A stretch of DNA of 64,000 nt, from positions 62,001 to 126,000 of the forward strand of contig USMB01000001.1 of the NCBI GenBank assembly GCA_900555615.1. The letters run 5' to 3'. The notes beneath the pieces were generated by a model. It was not told the DNA's origin, searched no databases, and was given only the letters and a program-made list of their open reading frames with translations. The DNA is from an uncultured Clostridium sp. (lineage in GTDB: Bacteria; Bacillota; Clostridia; TANB77; CAG-508). Position 1 is the stretch's first letter. The number at the start of each line of letters is the position of its first letter. Below are positions 18,357-28,310 of this stretch, in pieces. The translations under genes and the position numbers were made by a program.

Positions 18357-19898
18357 ATGCAAACATTAATCATAGTAGCCGCTGTCTTAATCTCATTAGC
18401 AATTGGAATTTTTATTGGAATGGTAATAAGAAAGAAAGTTGCAGAATCTAAAATTGAAAGTGCAGAACAAGAAGCAAAAAGATTAGTTGAACTAGCAAAA
18501 ATAGACGCAGAAAATCTAAAGAAAGAAGAAATCTTCAAAGCAAAAGAAGAAATTATGAATGCTAGAAATGAGTTAGATCAAGAGATTAAAGAAAGAAGAG
18601 GCGAAATTCAAAAACAAGAAAGTAGAATTATTCAAAAAGAAGAGAACTTAGAAAGACGTTCAGATAATTTTGAGAAAAAAGAAAGAGAATTAGAACGTGA
18701 TGAACAAGCTCTAAAAGAAAGAGAAAATGAAATTGAGGATTTAAAGGCAGAACAAGTAGAAGCTCTACAAAAAATTGCAAACTTAAGCCAAGAAGAAGCA
18801 AAAACACAGTTGTTAAAAAAGGTAGAAGAAGATATAACAGCTGAAAAAGCAGCTTTAATCAGAGACTTAGAACAAAAAGCCAAAGAGGAAGCTACAAAAA
18901 ATGCTAAAGAAACAATAAGTTATGCAATTCAAAAATGTGCAGCAGATCACTCTGCAGAAACAACAGTTTCAATAGTACCACTTCCATCAGATGATATTAA
19001 AGGAAGAATTATTGGTAGAGAAGGAAGAAACATAAAAGCACTAGAAACATTAACTGGAATTGATTTGATAATAGATGATACACCAGAAGCAGTAATCTTA
19101 TCAGGTTTTGATCCATTAAGAAGAGAAGTTGCAAGAATAGCACTTGAAAAATTAATTGATGATGGTAGAATTCATCCAGCTAAAATAGAAGAAATGGTTG
19201 AAAAGGCTAAAGAAGAGCTATCTGAAACAATTAAATCTGAAGGAGAAAGAGCAGCATTAGAAACAGGAGTAATTGGTTTAAATCCAGAACTTATCAAATT
19301 AATAGGAAAATTAAAATACAGAACAAGTTATGGACAAAATGTATTAAACCATTCAATTGAAGTTTCAAACTTAGCAAGAATAATGGCTGAAGAACTTGGA
19401 TTAGATGCAAAACTTGCACGTAGAGCAGGATTATTACATGATATAGGAAAAGCACTAGACCATGATATGGAAGGTACACACGTACAAATCGGAGTTGATA
19501 TTTTAAAGAAATTTAAAGAAAATCCACTTGTAATAAATGCTGTAGAAGCTCACCATGGAGATGTTGAACCACAAACATTAGAAGCTGTATTAGTACAAGC
19601 TGCTGATGCAATCTCAGCATCAAGACCAGGAGCAAGAAGAGAAACATTAGAAGCATACATAAAGAGATTAGAAAATCTTGAAGCTATTGCAGATTCATTT
19701 GACGGTGTTGAAAAATCATTTGCAATTCAAGCTGGTCGTGAAGTTAGAATTATCGTAAAACCAGAAAAAATTTCAGATGATCAAATGACATTACTTGCAA
19801 GAGATGTATCTAAGAGAATTGAAGAAGAAATGGATTATCCAGGACAAATCAAAGTAAATGTTATTAGAGAAACAAGAGTTGTAGATTATGCAAAATAA
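18357..19898 (+). CDS. rny: Ribonuclease Y
   Basis: Membrane-bound endoribonuclease that starts mRNA decay in Bacillota. An N-terminal membrane helix (about 3-25), a long coiled coil (about 30-200), a KH RNA-binding domain ([15 protein letters not shown]) and an HD domain (LLHDIGKA, with further histidines in EAHHGD) follow in the family order. Length is 513. AGAGG at 18343-18347 is 9 bases before the ATG at 18357; the ATG at 18351 is too close. It is monocistronic, with its own promoter and terminator. Confidence 0.96.
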   Translation: MQTLIIVAAVLISLAIGIFIGMVIRKKVAESKIESAEQEAKRLVELAKIDAENLKKEEIFKAKEEIMNARNELDQEIKERRGEIQKQESRIIQKEENLERRSDNFEKKERELERDEQALKERENEIEDLKAEQVEALQKIANLSQEEAKTQLLKKVEEDITAEKAALIRDLEQKAKEEATKNAKETISYAIQKCAADHSAETTVSIVPLPSDDIKGRIIGREGRNIKALETLTGIDLIIDDTPEAVILSGFDPLRREVARIALEKLIDDGRIHPAKIEEMVEKAKEELSETIKSEGERAALETGVIGLNPELIKLIGKLKYRTSYGQNVLNHSIEVSNLARIMAEELGLDAKLARRAGLLHDIGKALDHDMEGTHVQIGVDILKKFKENPLVINAVEAHHGDVEPQTLEAVLVQAADAISASRPGARRETLEAYIKRLENLEAIADSFDGVEKSFAIQAGREVRIIVKPEKISDDQMTLLARDVSKRIEEEMDYPGQIKVNVIRETRVVDYAK

Positions 19899-19924
19899 AA
19901 ACAGGCAGAAATGCCTGTTTTTTT
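19899..19924 (+). terminator. Intrinsic terminator of rny
   Basis: AAACAGGCA and TGCCTGTTT form a perfect 9-base-pair stem with a GAAA tetraloop and a following T-run, starting at the last base after the rny stop. Confidence 0.88.
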
Positions 19925-19936
19925 GTTATATTTGTA

Positions 19937-19965
19937 TTGACAAACAAGAACAATTGTTTTATAAT
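19937..19965 (+). promoter_or_regulatory. Consensus promoter of dinB
   Basis: TTGACA, 17 bases, TATAAT: a perfect sigma-A promoter. Transcription would start near 19972, leaving only about 9 untranslated bases. Confidence 0.8.
19948..19959 (+). promoter_or_regulatory. Probable LexA/SOS box in the dinB promoter
   Basis: GAACAATTGTTT fits the Bacillus/Clostridium SOS box GAAC-N4-GTTC with one mismatch, and sits between the -35 and -10 hexamers, where LexA would block RNA polymerase. Confidence 0.65.
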
Positions 19966-19980
19966 TGCGTTGGTGATATT

Positions 19981-21192
19981 ATGGAAAGACAAATATTACA
20001 TGTAGATGTTAATAATGCATTTTTAAGTTGGTCAGCTGTAGAAATGCTGAAAAACGGGAGTAAAATAGACATAAGAGAAATTCCATCAGTAATAGGTGGG
20101 GATGAAAATAGGAGGTCTGGAATAGTACTGGCTAAAAGTCCAAAAGCCAAGATTTTTGGGATATCAACAGGAGAAACATTATATCAAGCTAGAATGAAGT
20201 GTCACAATTTACAAGTATATCCAATGAACTATAAATTATATAAAGAAAATTCGAATAAATTATATCAATTATTGTTACAATATACGGATAAAATAGAAAG
20301 ATTCAGTATAGACGAATGCTTTTTAGATATGACAAATTGTTTAATGGGAGCAAATTTATTAGAAAAAGGATATGAAATAAATAAAAGAGTAAGAGAAGAA
20401 TTAAAATTTACAGTAAATGTTGGAGTGGCTCATAATAAGTTGTTAGCCAAAATGGCATCAGATTTTACAAAACCAGACAGAGTGCATACTTTATTTGAAG
20501 ATGAAATTCCACAAAAGATGTGGCCATTGTCAGTATCAGAATTATTAATGTTAGGAAGAAAAACAATTCCAAAATTATATAATATGAGAATAAAAACAAT
20601 AGGACAATTAGCAAACACAGATAAAGAATTATTAACGAAGAAATTCGGAAAACATGGCACAATGATGTGGGAATATGCAAATGGAATTGATAATTCAGAG
20701 GTACATTATCAATTTGAAAAGCCAAAAGGGATAGGAAATTCTACAACATTGCCAGTAGATGTAAGTGAAATAGCAAAATTAGAAGAAGTGTTATTAGCAT
20801 TAACAGAACAAGTGACGTATAGATTAAGAAAATATAATATGTTAGCAAATGTTGTAAATGTTCAGCTAAGAACTAAAAACTTTGAAGATACATCACATCA
20901 AAGAAAATTGCTAGAAGCAACATCGAGTACAAAAGAAATTTATAATGTAGCAAAAGAGCTTTTACATGAGATGTACAAGCAAGGGACACAAATAAGATTA
21001 ATTGGAATGAGAGTAGATAGTCTTATTGAAAAGGATGAAAAACAGTTATCATTTTTTGATAATGAGCAGAATGAGAAACAAGAAAAGCTTGATAAAGTGG
21101 TAGATGAGTTAAAACAGAAATATGGATATTCTAGTATTACAAGAGCGGGAAAGTTAAATTTAGAAGGAAAAATAAAATTGAAAGATGTGTAA
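19981..21192 (+). CDS. dinB: Y-family DNA polymerase (Pol IV)
   Basis: Translesion polymerase. The N-terminal HVDVNNAFLSW carries the first metal-binding aspartate, and SIDECFLD the second aspartate and glutamate. A helix-hairpin-helix thumb (around LMLGRKTIPKL) and a little-finger domain follow. Near the C-terminus QLSFFD is a likely beta-clamp-binding motif. Length is 403. The ATG at 19981 is preceded by GGTGAT. The SOS box in its promoter and lexA elsewhere in the window indicate damage-inducible expression. The stop codon overlaps a copy of the dispersed 27-bp repeat. Confidence 0.93.
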   Translation: MERQILHVDVNNAFLSWSAVEMLKNGSKIDIREIPSVIGGDENRRSGIVLAKSPKAKIFGISTGETLYQARMKCHNLQVYPMNYKLYKENSNKLYQLLLQYTDKIERFSIDECFLDMTNCLMGANLLEKGYEINKRVREELKFTVNVGVAHNKLLAKMASDFTKPDRVHTLFEDEIPQKMWPLSVSELLMLGRKTIPKLYNMRIKTIGQLANTDKELLTKKFGKHGTMMWEYANGIDNSEVHYQFEKPKGIGNSTTLPVDVSEIAKLEEVLLALTEQVTYRLRKYNMLANVVNVQLRTKNFEDTSHQRKLLEATSSTKEIYNVAKELLHEMYKQGTQIRLIGMRVDSLIEKDEKQLSFFDNEQNEKQEKLDKVVDELKQKYGYSSITRAGKLNLEGKIKLKDV

Positions 21193-21213
21193 TTGGGGTC
21201 GGTCCTTTTTTTT
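21186..21213 (-). repeat. Dispersed 27-bp repeat, single unit (dinB-cca)
   Basis: Read on the minus strand it is an A-run followed by GGACCGACCCC and AATTACACA. It overlaps the dinB stop codon and ends 6 bases before the cca ribosome binding site. It is one of eight units of the family described in the findings. Confidence 0.7.
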
Positions 21214-21229
21214 ACATATGGAGGTGGAA

Positions 21230-22507
21230 GTGAATTTGAATATTATAGAAATTGCTAATAAAATAAAAGAGTGTGGAGGAAAACTTTATTTGGTTGGTGG
21301 AGCTGTAAGAGATGAATTGCTTAGGAAAGAAGCACAAGATAAAGACTATTGTGTTGTAGGATTAAATTCAGAACAATTTAAACAACTATTTCCTCAAGCG
21401 AATATAAGAGGAAAGGCCTTTGAAGTATTTGATTTAGAGGGAAGCGAATTTGCTATGGCGCGAACTGAAACTAAGATTGGAAAAGGTCATACTGAATTTA
21501 AAATTGAAACAAATCCACAAATAACAATAGAACAAGATTTAGCAAGAAGAGATATTACAATAAATTCAATTGCACAAGAGGTTTTAACAGGAAAGATAAT
21601 AGATCCATTTAACGGAATTAATGATATAAAAAATAAAATTATTAGAGCAACAACAGAGGCATTTAAAGAAGATCCTCTAAGAGTATATAGAGTAGCGAGA
21701 TTTGCAGCACAATTGAATTTCAAAGTAGAAAAAGCTACATTAGAGCAAATGTACGAATTAAAAAACGAGTTAAACACATTATCAAAAGAGAGAGTTTTTG
21801 AAGAATTAAAAAAAGCATTGAATACAAGAACTCCATCAATATTTTTTAATGTTTTAAAAGAAGCAAAAGTTTTAGAAATTCATTTTAAAGAAATCAATGC
21901 TTTGATTGGTGTAGAACAACCTATACAATATCATCCAGAAGGAGATGTATATAATCATACTATGTGTGTATTGGATATGGCTGCAAATTTAACTGAAAAA
22001 TATGAATTTAATAGAAAGTTAGAAATTAGATTTTCAGCATTGGTTCATGATTTAGGAAAAGGAACAACTCCAAAAGCGATGTATCCTCATCACTATGGAC
22101 ATGAAGAAAGAGGAGTGGAATTAGTCAGAAAATTTTCAAAAAGAATTGGACTACCAAATGCTTGGGATAGATGTGGCAAAACAGCATGTATAGAACATAT
22201 GAGAGGCGGAATTTTTTATAAAATGAAACCAGCTAAAAAAGTTGAATTTATAGAAAGAGTAGATAAATCATTATTAGGATTAGATGGACTTCAAATTATA
22301 GTTATAAGTGATAAAACAAGTGGAGGAAGAAAGGAGAATACAGAAAATATTGATTTTGAAAAAATCGGCAAAGAATGTTTAAAAGAAATTAATGGAGAAT
22401 ATATTAAAAATAGATATAAAATAGAAAATGGGATTCAATTTAGAAACAAATTACATGAAGAAAGAGTCAAATGGATGAAAGATATTGAAAAAAATAAGCA
22501 GTTGTGA
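21230..22507 (+). CDS. cca: tRNA nucleotidyltransferase (CCA-adding) with HD domain
   Basis: Adds or repairs the 3'-CCA of tRNA. The nucleotidyltransferase head has LVGGAVRDELL with the metal-binding pair in DKDYCVV; RRDITINS and the downstream arginine-rich template helices (DPLRVYRVARF) follow. A C-terminal HD domain (LVHDLGKG, HHYGHE) resembles the phosphohydrolase part of E. coli Cca. Length is 425. GGAGG at 21220-21224 serves the GTG at 21230; an ATG at 21218 overlaps the box and a TTG at 21236 is an alternative. The PBP gene follows 28 bases later. Confidence 0.92.
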   Translation: MNLNIIEIANKIKECGGKLYLVGGAVRDELLRKEAQDKDYCVVGLNSEQFKQLFPQANIRGKAFEVFDLEGSEFAMARTETKIGKGHTEFKIETNPQITIEQDLARRDITINSIAQEVLTGKIIDPFNGINDIKNKIIRATTEAFKEDPLRVYRVARFAAQLNFKVEKATLEQMYELKNELNTLSKERVFEELKKALNTRTPSIFFNVLKEAKVLEIHFKEINALIGVEQPIQYHPEGDVYNHTMCVLDMAANLTEKYEFNRKLEIRFSALVHDLGKGTTPKAMYPHHYGHEERGVELVRKFSKRIGLPNAWDRCGKTACIEHMRGGIFYKMKPAKKVEFIERVDKSLLGLDGLQIIVISDKTSGGRKENTENIDFEKIGKECLKEINGEYIKNRYKIENGIQFRNKLHEERVKWMKDIEKNKQL

Positions 22508-22535
22508 TTAAATAGGAAAAGAAAGGTGGATGAAT

Positions 22536-24554
22536 ATGAATAAAAAAATTGTAATAGGAATTGTTGTAACAATAATAGTAATAGTGTTTGCTGTTGCTGG
22601 TGGAGTAATAGCATATAGAATGACCAGAGATACAAGTAAGCCAGAAGATGTATTGATAAAATATGTTGGATATGTTAATGAGCAAAATTATGAAGAAATG
22701 TATAAGCTATTAACAAATGATTCAAAAGAGCAAATTTCAAAGGAAGATTTTATATCTAGAAATAAGAATATATATGAAGGTATTGATATGACAGATATGA
22801 AAATTGAAATAACTAATGTAACAGAAGAAAATTCTAAAACATATGTAATTTCATATAATCAATCAATGAATTCAGAAGCGGGAAAGATAGAATTTGAAAA
22901 TACAGCTAATGTTATTAAAGATAAAGAATTAGGGTATCAATTAAACTGGAAATCAAGCTTAATATTCCCAAATTTAAGTAGTACTGATAAAGTTAGAATT
23001 AAAACAATTTCTGCAGAAAGAGGCAGCATTGTTGATAAAAATGGAAATATGTTAGCTGGACTTGGTACTGTATCTTCTGTTGGAATTGTTCCAGGAAAGC
23101 TTGGAGAAAACAAAGATGAAAATATAGAAAAGATTGCAAATTTACTTGGAACAACTGCAGATTCTATCAATAAAACTTTGTCAGCTTCTTGGGTAAAAGA
23201 TGATACATTTGTACCGCTTAAGAAGATTCAGGTAGACTCAATTGAACTTAAAGAGCAATTGCTTCAAATACCAGGAATTAAAATAACAAGTACTAAATCG
23301 AGAGTTTATCCATTAGGAGAAGCTTCTGCACATTTAGTTGGATATGTTCAAAATATAACAGCAGATGAATTAAAAGAAAACAGAGGTAAAGGCTATACAA
23401 GTACTAGTGTTATAGGAAAAGCTGGATTAGAGAAAAAATATGAAAAAAGGCTAAAAGGCAAAGACGGAGTTGAAATTTATATTGAAGATTCAGATGGCAA
23501 GAGAAAAAAGGATATTGCAAAAATTGATGTTCAAAATGGAGAAACTATTAAATTAACAATAGATTCAACAATGCAATCAAAACTATATAATGAATTAAAA
23601 AATGATGCAGGATTTTTTGTAGTAATGCATCCAAATACTGGAGCATTGTTAGCATTAGTTAGTACACCATCATATAACCCAAATGATTTTACATTAGGAT
23701 TAAGTACAGAAAAATGGAATTCTATTAAAAATAATGAGAATAAGCCAATGCTTACAAGATATTTGCAAAGTTATTGCCCAGGTTCAACATTTAAAGCAGT
23801 AACAGGTGCTGTAGGATTAACAACTGGAAAGTTAAGTACAAGTGATATATTTTCTTATAGTGGTTTAAGTTGGAAAAAAGATGGCTGGGGTCAATATGAT
23901 ATCACTACTCTTACAGCATATAGTGGACCTAAAAATCTAGAAAATGCTATGATTCACTCAGATAATATTTATTTTGCACAAGCAGCATTACAAATAGGTG
24001 CAAAGAGCTTTACAAGTGGATTAAAGCAAATTAAATTTGGAGAAAACATTGACTTCACATTAGGAAATATAAAATCACAATATGCAAATAATGGAGAAAT
24101 TTCTAATGAAAAAGTTCTTGCAGATAGTGGATATGGTCAAGGTGAAATACTTGTAAATCCAATACATATGGCTTCCATTTATTCAGCATTTGCAAATGAT
24201 GGAAACATGATAAAACCATATTTAGAAGAAGGAACAGAAACATCATATTTAGTTGAAGGAGCATTCACAAAAGAAGCGGCTAATACAATTAAAGAAGACT
24301 TAATTCAAGTTGTAGAAAATCAAGAAGGAACAGCTAAAGATATGAGAGTTCAAGGAAGAACTATTGCTGGAAAAACTGGAACTGCAGAATTGAAAGGCTC
24401 AAAAGATGCAGAAGCAGATGTTCTAGGATGGTTTGACTGCTTCACTTCAGACAATGATAGCAATCAATTGCTAGTTATCAGTATGGTTGAGAATGGAAGA
24501 AGCCTTGGAGGAAGTCATTATTTAATAAATAAAATTAAAACAAATTTATTTTAA
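22536..24554 (+). CDS. Class B penicillin-binding protein with NTF2-like domain (PBP3/MecA-like)
   Basis: Peptidoglycan transpeptidase. After one membrane helix (about 5-28) come an NTF2-like domain of the MecA N-terminal type (about 38-140), a dimerisation domain with RGSIVDKNG, and the transpeptidase domain with S417-T-F-K420 in CPGSTFK, HSDN (SxN) and KTGTAE. Length is 672, as in clostridial MecA-like PBPs; the fold does not imply antibiotic resistance by itself. AAAGGTGG at 22522-22529 favours the ATG at 22536 over that at 22530. Confidence 0.92.
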   Translation: MNKKIVIGIVVTIIVIVFAVAGGVIAYRMTRDTSKPEDVLIKYVGYVNEQNYEEMYKLLTNDSKEQISKEDFISRNKNIYEGIDMTDMKIEITNVTEENSKTYVISYNQSMNSEAGKIEFENTANVIKDKELGYQLNWKSSLIFPNLSSTDKVRIKTISAERGSIVDKNGNMLAGLGTVSSVGIVPGKLGENKDENIEKIANLLGTTADSINKTLSASWVKDDTFVPLKKIQVDSIELKEQLLQIPGIKITSTKSRVYPLGEASAHLVGYVQNITADELKENRGKGYTSTSVIGKAGLEKKYEKRLKGKDGVEIYIEDSDGKRKKDIAKIDVQNGETIKLTIDSTMQSKLYNELKNDAGFFVVMHPNTGALLALVSTPSYNPNDFTLGLSTEKWNSIKNNENKPMLTRYLQSYCPGSTFKAVTGAVGLTTGKLSTSDIFSYSGLSWKKDGWGQYDITTLTAYSGPKNLENAMIHSDNIYFAQAALQIGAKSFTSGLKQIKFGENIDFTLGNIKSQYANNGEISNEKVLADSGYGQGEILVNPIHMASIYSAFANDGNMIKPYLEEGTETSYLVEGAFTKEAANTIKEDLIQVVENQEGTAKDMRVQGRTIAGKTGTAELKGSKDAEADVLGWFDCFTSDNDSNQLLVISMVENGRSLGGSHYLINKIKTNLF

Positions 24555-24573
24555 TACATAAGAAGGAGAAAAA

Positions 24574-25743
24574 ATGGAAGGTAAATTTAAAGAATATTCA
24601 GCAACTCCTAACAATCCTAATTGGGAGAAAATAATCAAAAGAGAAAAAGAAATTTATAAAAGAGAAAATGATATGCGTTCAGAATTTGAAAGGGATTATA
24701 CAAGAATATTACATTGCAATGCATATAGACGTTTAAAGCATAAAACACAAGTATTCTTTTCGCCAGAGAATGATCATGTATGTACAAGAATTGAACATGT
24801 AATGCATGTTGAGTCAGTAAGTTATACAATTGCAAAATATTTTGGATTAAATACAGAACTAACCAAAGCAATAGCCACAGGGCATGACATAGGTCATAGC
24901 CCATTTGGCCATGCTGGTGAAAGAATATTATCAGAAATATCACAAAAAGAGATTGGTGAAAACTTTTGGCATGAAAGAAATGGTATGGAATATGTAGACA
25001 AAATCGAATTATTGCAAGATATGAACCAAAATTGGCAAAATTTGAATTTAACATATGCAGTAAGAGATGGAATAATTTCACACTGTGGCGAGATTGATGA
25101 AAATAGTTTAAGACCTAGAGAAGAATATATTAATTTATATGATTATGAATATCCAAACCAATATGCACCATATACTTGGGAAGGATGTGTAGTAAAAATT
25201 GCAGACAAAATATCTTATTTAGGTAGAGACATAGAAGATGCAATTACTTTAGAAATTTTAGATGAAAAGCTAGAAGAATTATATAAAATTTTAAAACAAA
25301 AAGAAGTAATAAATAACACAGTAATAATAAATCATTTGATAGGTGATTTATGTGAAAACTCTTCTCCTGAAAAAGGTTTATGCTTTTCAGAAGGTACATT
25401 TAAGATGTTGAAAGAAATAAAAGAATTTAATTACAAATATATTTACAAAGCAGAAAGATTAAAACCATCTGCAAGATATTTTAATATAATTATAAACGAG
25501 ATTTATTCTACAATCAAAAACAATTATGGCAAAAAAGATAAATCAGTTAATCCAGAAGTAATTGAAAGCTTTGAAAAATGGCTATCAAACTATTGGAACT
25601 TGAAGCGAAATGATAAGAATAAAAATGATGTTATTTTTGATATGAAAAATGAAAGAGATTTTTGCAAAGCCATCATTTATTACATATCAGGAATGACAGA
25701 TAATTTTGCAATAGAAACATATAACAAAATTGTTGGATTTTAA
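24574..25743 (+). CDS. dgt: dGTP triphosphohydrolase-like HD protein
   Basis: Predicted to hydrolyse dNTPs to nucleoside and triphosphate. The N-terminus has YRRLKHKTQVF with RIEHVMHV, and the HD metal site is GHDIGHSPFGHAGE; a later conserved KIADKISYLGRDIEDA completes the set. Length (389) is that of the shorter Dgt group in Bacillota (YwfO-like). Its specificity may extend beyond dGTP and is often activated by dGTP in relatives. AAGGAG precedes the ATG, 19 bases after the PBP stop, so it is likely cotranscribed with cca and the PBP. Confidence 0.88.
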   Translation: MEGKFKEYSATPNNPNWEKIIKREKEIYKRENDMRSEFERDYTRILHCNAYRRLKHKTQVFFSPENDHVCTRIEHVMHVESVSYTIAKYFGLNTELTKAIATGHDIGHSPFGHAGERILSEISQKEIGENFWHERNGMEYVDKIELLQDMNQNWQNLNLTYAVRDGIISHCGEIDENSLRPREEYINLYDYEYPNQYAPYTWEGCVVKIADKISYLGRDIEDAITLEILDEKLEELYKILKQKEVINNTVIINHLIGDLCENSSPEKGLCFSEGTFKMLKEIKEFNYKYIYKAERLKPSARYFNIIINEIYSTIKNNYGKKDKSVNPEVIESFEKWLSNYWNLKRNDKNKNDVIFDMKNERDFCKAIIYYISGMTDNFAIETYNKIVGF

Positions 25744-25776
25744 AATTAATATTTTATGAAGATATGTTAAAGAATA

Positions 25777-25805
25777 TTGAAAAGTTTAATAAAGTTTGCT
25801 AATAT
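25777..25805 (+). promoter_or_regulatory. Promoter of the YbhN-type flippase gene
   Basis: TTGAAA, 17 bases, TAATAT in the dgt-flippase gap, about 30 bases before the ATG. Confidence 0.55.
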
Positions 25806-25835
25806 AGATAAAAAGACAGAAGATAGGAGTTAAAA

Positions 25836-26870
25836 ATGGAAAAGACTAAGAAAACTAAAAAAACATTAATGAATATAATTGTATTTATTCTATTAATTGT
25901 ATTAACATTTGTATTAATTTTTAAAGACCAAGATGTTTCACAGATATTAACTGCAGCAGCAGGAGCAAAGAAAAGATATATATTTATTGGAATTATTGCA
26001 ATGTTTATATACATTATGTGTGAGGCAATAAATATCGGAAGAGTACTAAAAGAATTCAAACAAAAATCAACATTTTTAAAAAATATAAAATACACATTGA
26101 TTGGATTTTTCTTTAGCTCTATAACACCAGCAGCAAGTGGTGGGCAACCAATGGAAATTTATTATATGCATAAAGATGATATTCCAGTTGCATATTCAAC
26201 ATTGGCATTAATGATGCAACTTTGTAGCTTTCAAATTGTAACAATAACAATGGGAATTATAAGTGCTATTATACATTTTGATGTGTTACAATCAGGATTG
26301 ATATATTTATTTATATTAGGAATTACATTGAATTCATCAGCATTAGCATTGTTGATTATAGGAATATTTTCAAAAAAATTGTCAAGAGGATTAATAAATT
26401 TTGCATTAAAAGCATTGAAATTCTTTAGAGTTAAAAACATAGAGCAAAAACAAGAAAAAATGGAAAAAGAATTAGAATCTTATCAAGAAAGCGCAGTATA
26501 TGTAAAACAACATAAAAAATTAATGCTAAAAACAGTTTTAACTACAGTAGTACAATTGTTAGCATATTACAGTGTACCATATTGGGTATATAGAGCTTTA
26601 GGATTTAATATATATAATTTATGGCAAGTATTAACATTACAAGCTGTGTTATATGCAACAGTATCAGGAATTCCATCACCAGGGGCAGTTGGAGTAAGTG
26701 AAGGTGGATTTTTAGGAATATTTAGAAATGTATTTCCAGAAGCAATGCTAAGTAGTGCAATGTTATTAAGTAGAGGAATAAATTTCTATTCATTAATCTT
26801 AATTAGTGCAGTAATTGTTATTATAAATACGATGAGAGATAAAAAGACAAAAGCTGCAGAAGAAGGTTGA
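25836..26870 (+). CDS. YbhN/MprF-type flippase-domain membrane protein (UPF0104)
   Basis: Polytopic membrane protein with about seven to eight membrane segments, matching the lysylphosphatidylglycerol synthase transmembrane (flippase) domain. Characteristic stretches are TPAASGGQPMEIYY and PSPGAVGVSEGGFLG. The aminoacyl transferase domain of MprF is absent, so it should move a lipid or lipid-linked molecule across the membrane rather than make lysyl-PG. The substrate is unknown. GGAG precedes the ATG, and it has its own promoter. The gpmA promoter overlaps its stop codon. Confidence 0.85.
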   Translation: MEKTKKTKKTLMNIIVFILLIVLTFVLIFKDQDVSQILTAAAGAKKRYIFIGIIAMFIYIMCEAINIGRVLKEFKQKSTFLKNIKYTLIGFFFSSITPAASGGQPMEIYYMHKDDIPVAYSTLALMMQLCSFQIVTITMGIISAIIHFDVLQSGLIYLFILGITLNSSALALLIIGIFSKKLSRGLINFALKALKFFRVKNIEQKQEKMEKELESYQESAVYVKQHKKLMLKTVLTTVVQLLAYYSVPYWVYRALGFNIYNLWQVLTLQAVLYATVSGIPSPGAVGVSEGGFLGIFRNVFPEAMLSSAMLLSRGINFYSLILISAVIVIINTMRDKKTKAAEEG

Positions 26871-26895
26871 TTTTTTTTACGATGTGAAATATAAT
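26867..26895 (+). promoter_or_regulatory. Promoter of gpmA, overlapping the preceding stop codon
   Basis: TTGATT, 17 bases, TATAAT. The TGA stop of the flippase gene is inside the -35 hexamer. Confidence 0.65.
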
Positions 26896-26926
26896 TCATG
26901 TTAGATTAAAATTAGGAGGGATATTT

Positions 26927-27616
26927 ATGATAAAATTAGTATTAGTAAGACACGGACAAAGCAAATGGAATCTAGAAAATAGATTTACAGGATGGACAGA
27001 TGTAGAACTATCTGAACAAGGAGTAAGAGAAGCTAAAGAAGCTGGAAAGGTATTAAAAGAAAAAGGATATCATTTCGATTTAGCATATACATCAGTTTTA
27101 AAAAGAGCTGAACATACATTAGACTTAATTTTAAAAGAAATGGGAGAAGAAAATATCGAAATTAAGAGAAGCTGGAGACTTAATGAAAGACACTATGGAG
27201 CTTTACAAGGTTTAAACAAAGACGAAACAAGAAAAAAATACGGTGATGAACAAGTATTGCTTTGGAGAAGAAGCTCAGATGTAAGACCACCAGAATTAGA
27301 AGTAACAGATCCAAGATATCCAGGAAATGACCCTAAATACAAAGACTTAACAGAAGATGAATTACCAAAAACAGAAAACTTAATAGATACAATAAAAAGA
27401 GTTATGGAATATTGGAATTCAGACATAAAACCAGATTTAGAAAAAGGTAGAAATATAATAATAGCAGCACATGGAAACAGTTTAAGAGGTTTAATGAAAT
27501 ATCTTGACGATATTAGTGATGAAGACATAGTAAAACTAGAAATTCAAACAGGAAATCCAATTTGCTATGAATTAGATGATAACTTAAAACCAATTAGACA
27601 TTACTATGTAAAATAA
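26927..27616 (+). CDS. gpmA: 2,3-bisphosphoglycerate-dependent phosphoglycerate mutase
   Basis: Glycolytic enzyme interconverting 3- and 2-phosphoglycerate. The phosphohistidine site is [10 protein letters not shown], with the second histidine in AAHGNSLRG and the typical ERHYGALQG. Length is 229 residues; the dPGM insertion (around RRSSDVRPP) distinguishes it from general phosphatases of the superfamily. AGGAGGG is about 9 bases before the ATG. It has its own promoter; the LiaF-like gene follows after 13 bases. Confidence 0.95.
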   Translation: MIKLVLVRHGQSKWNLENRFTGWTDVELSEQGVREAKEAGKVLKEKGYHFDLAYTSVLKRAEHTLDLILKEMGEENIEIKRSWRLNERHYGALQGLNKDETRKKYGDEQVLLWRRSSDVRPPELEVTDPRYPGNDPKYKDLTEDELPKTENLIDTIKRVMEYWNSDIKPDLEKGRNIIIAAHGNSLRGLMKYLDDISDEDIVKLEIQTGNPICYELDDNLKPIRHYYVK

Positions 27617-27629
27617 AGGAGATTTAAAA

Positions 27630-28310
27630 ATGAAAAAATTTGAAAATATATTATGGGGAATAGCATTTATAGTAGTCGGATTAATTTTAGCAGGAAATGC
27701 AATAGGAATAACAAATATAGACATATTTTTTGATGGTTGGTGGACATTATTCATTATAGTGCCATGTTTTATAGGATTATTTAATGATAGTGATAAAACA
27801 GGAAATGTAATAGGATTAGTTATTGGAGGAACTTTATTATTAGCATGTCAAGGATTATTAAACTTCGAAATGGTATGGAAATTAGTAGTACCAGTAGCAT
27901 TAGTAATAATAGGTGTATCAATAATTTTTAAGGATTCAATCCATGGAAAAATAAATTCTGAAATAAGTAAGATAAATAAAAGTCAAAAAGATATACCTTC
28001 ATATTGTGCAACATTTTCAGAACAAAATGCAAATTTTGAGAATGAAGAATTTAAAGGAGCTGATTTAACAGCTGTATTTGGAGGAGTAAAATGTGACTTG
28101 CGTCAAGCTATTATCAATTCAGACACAGTTATAAAAGCAGAATCAATATTTGGAGGAGTAGAAATATATGTACCTTCAAATGTAAAAGTAAAAATCAAAT
28201 CAACTCCAATATTTGGAGGGGTAACAGACAAGTCTGTTCATAACCAAGAAAGTGAGCACACTATTTATATTAATTCAACATGTATATTTGGAGGAGTTGA
28301 TATAAAATGA
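27630..28310 (+). CDS. LiaF-like envelope-stress membrane protein
   Basis: Four N-terminal membrane segments (about residues 8-100) are followed by a beta-rich C-terminal domain containing FGG-type repeats (VFGGV, IFGGV, IFGGV, IFGGV) typical of LiaF/YvqF and DUF4097-like adhesin-fold proteins. LiaF proteins restrain the LiaRS two-component system, which senses cell-wall antibiotics; no LiaR or LiaS gene is in view. The stop codon overlaps the next start as ATGA, so the pair is translationally coupled. Confidence 0.78.
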   Translation: MKKFENILWGIAFIVVGLILAGNAIGITNIDIFFDGWWTLFIIVPCFIGLFNDSDKTGNVIGLVIGGTLLLACQGLLNFEMVWKLVVPVALVIIGVSIIFKDSIHGKINSEISKINKSQKDIPSYCATFSEQNANFENEEFKGADLTAVFGGVKCDLRQAIINSDTVIKAESIFGGVEIYVPSNVKVKIKSTPIFGGVTDKSVHNQESEHTIYINSTCIFGGVDIK

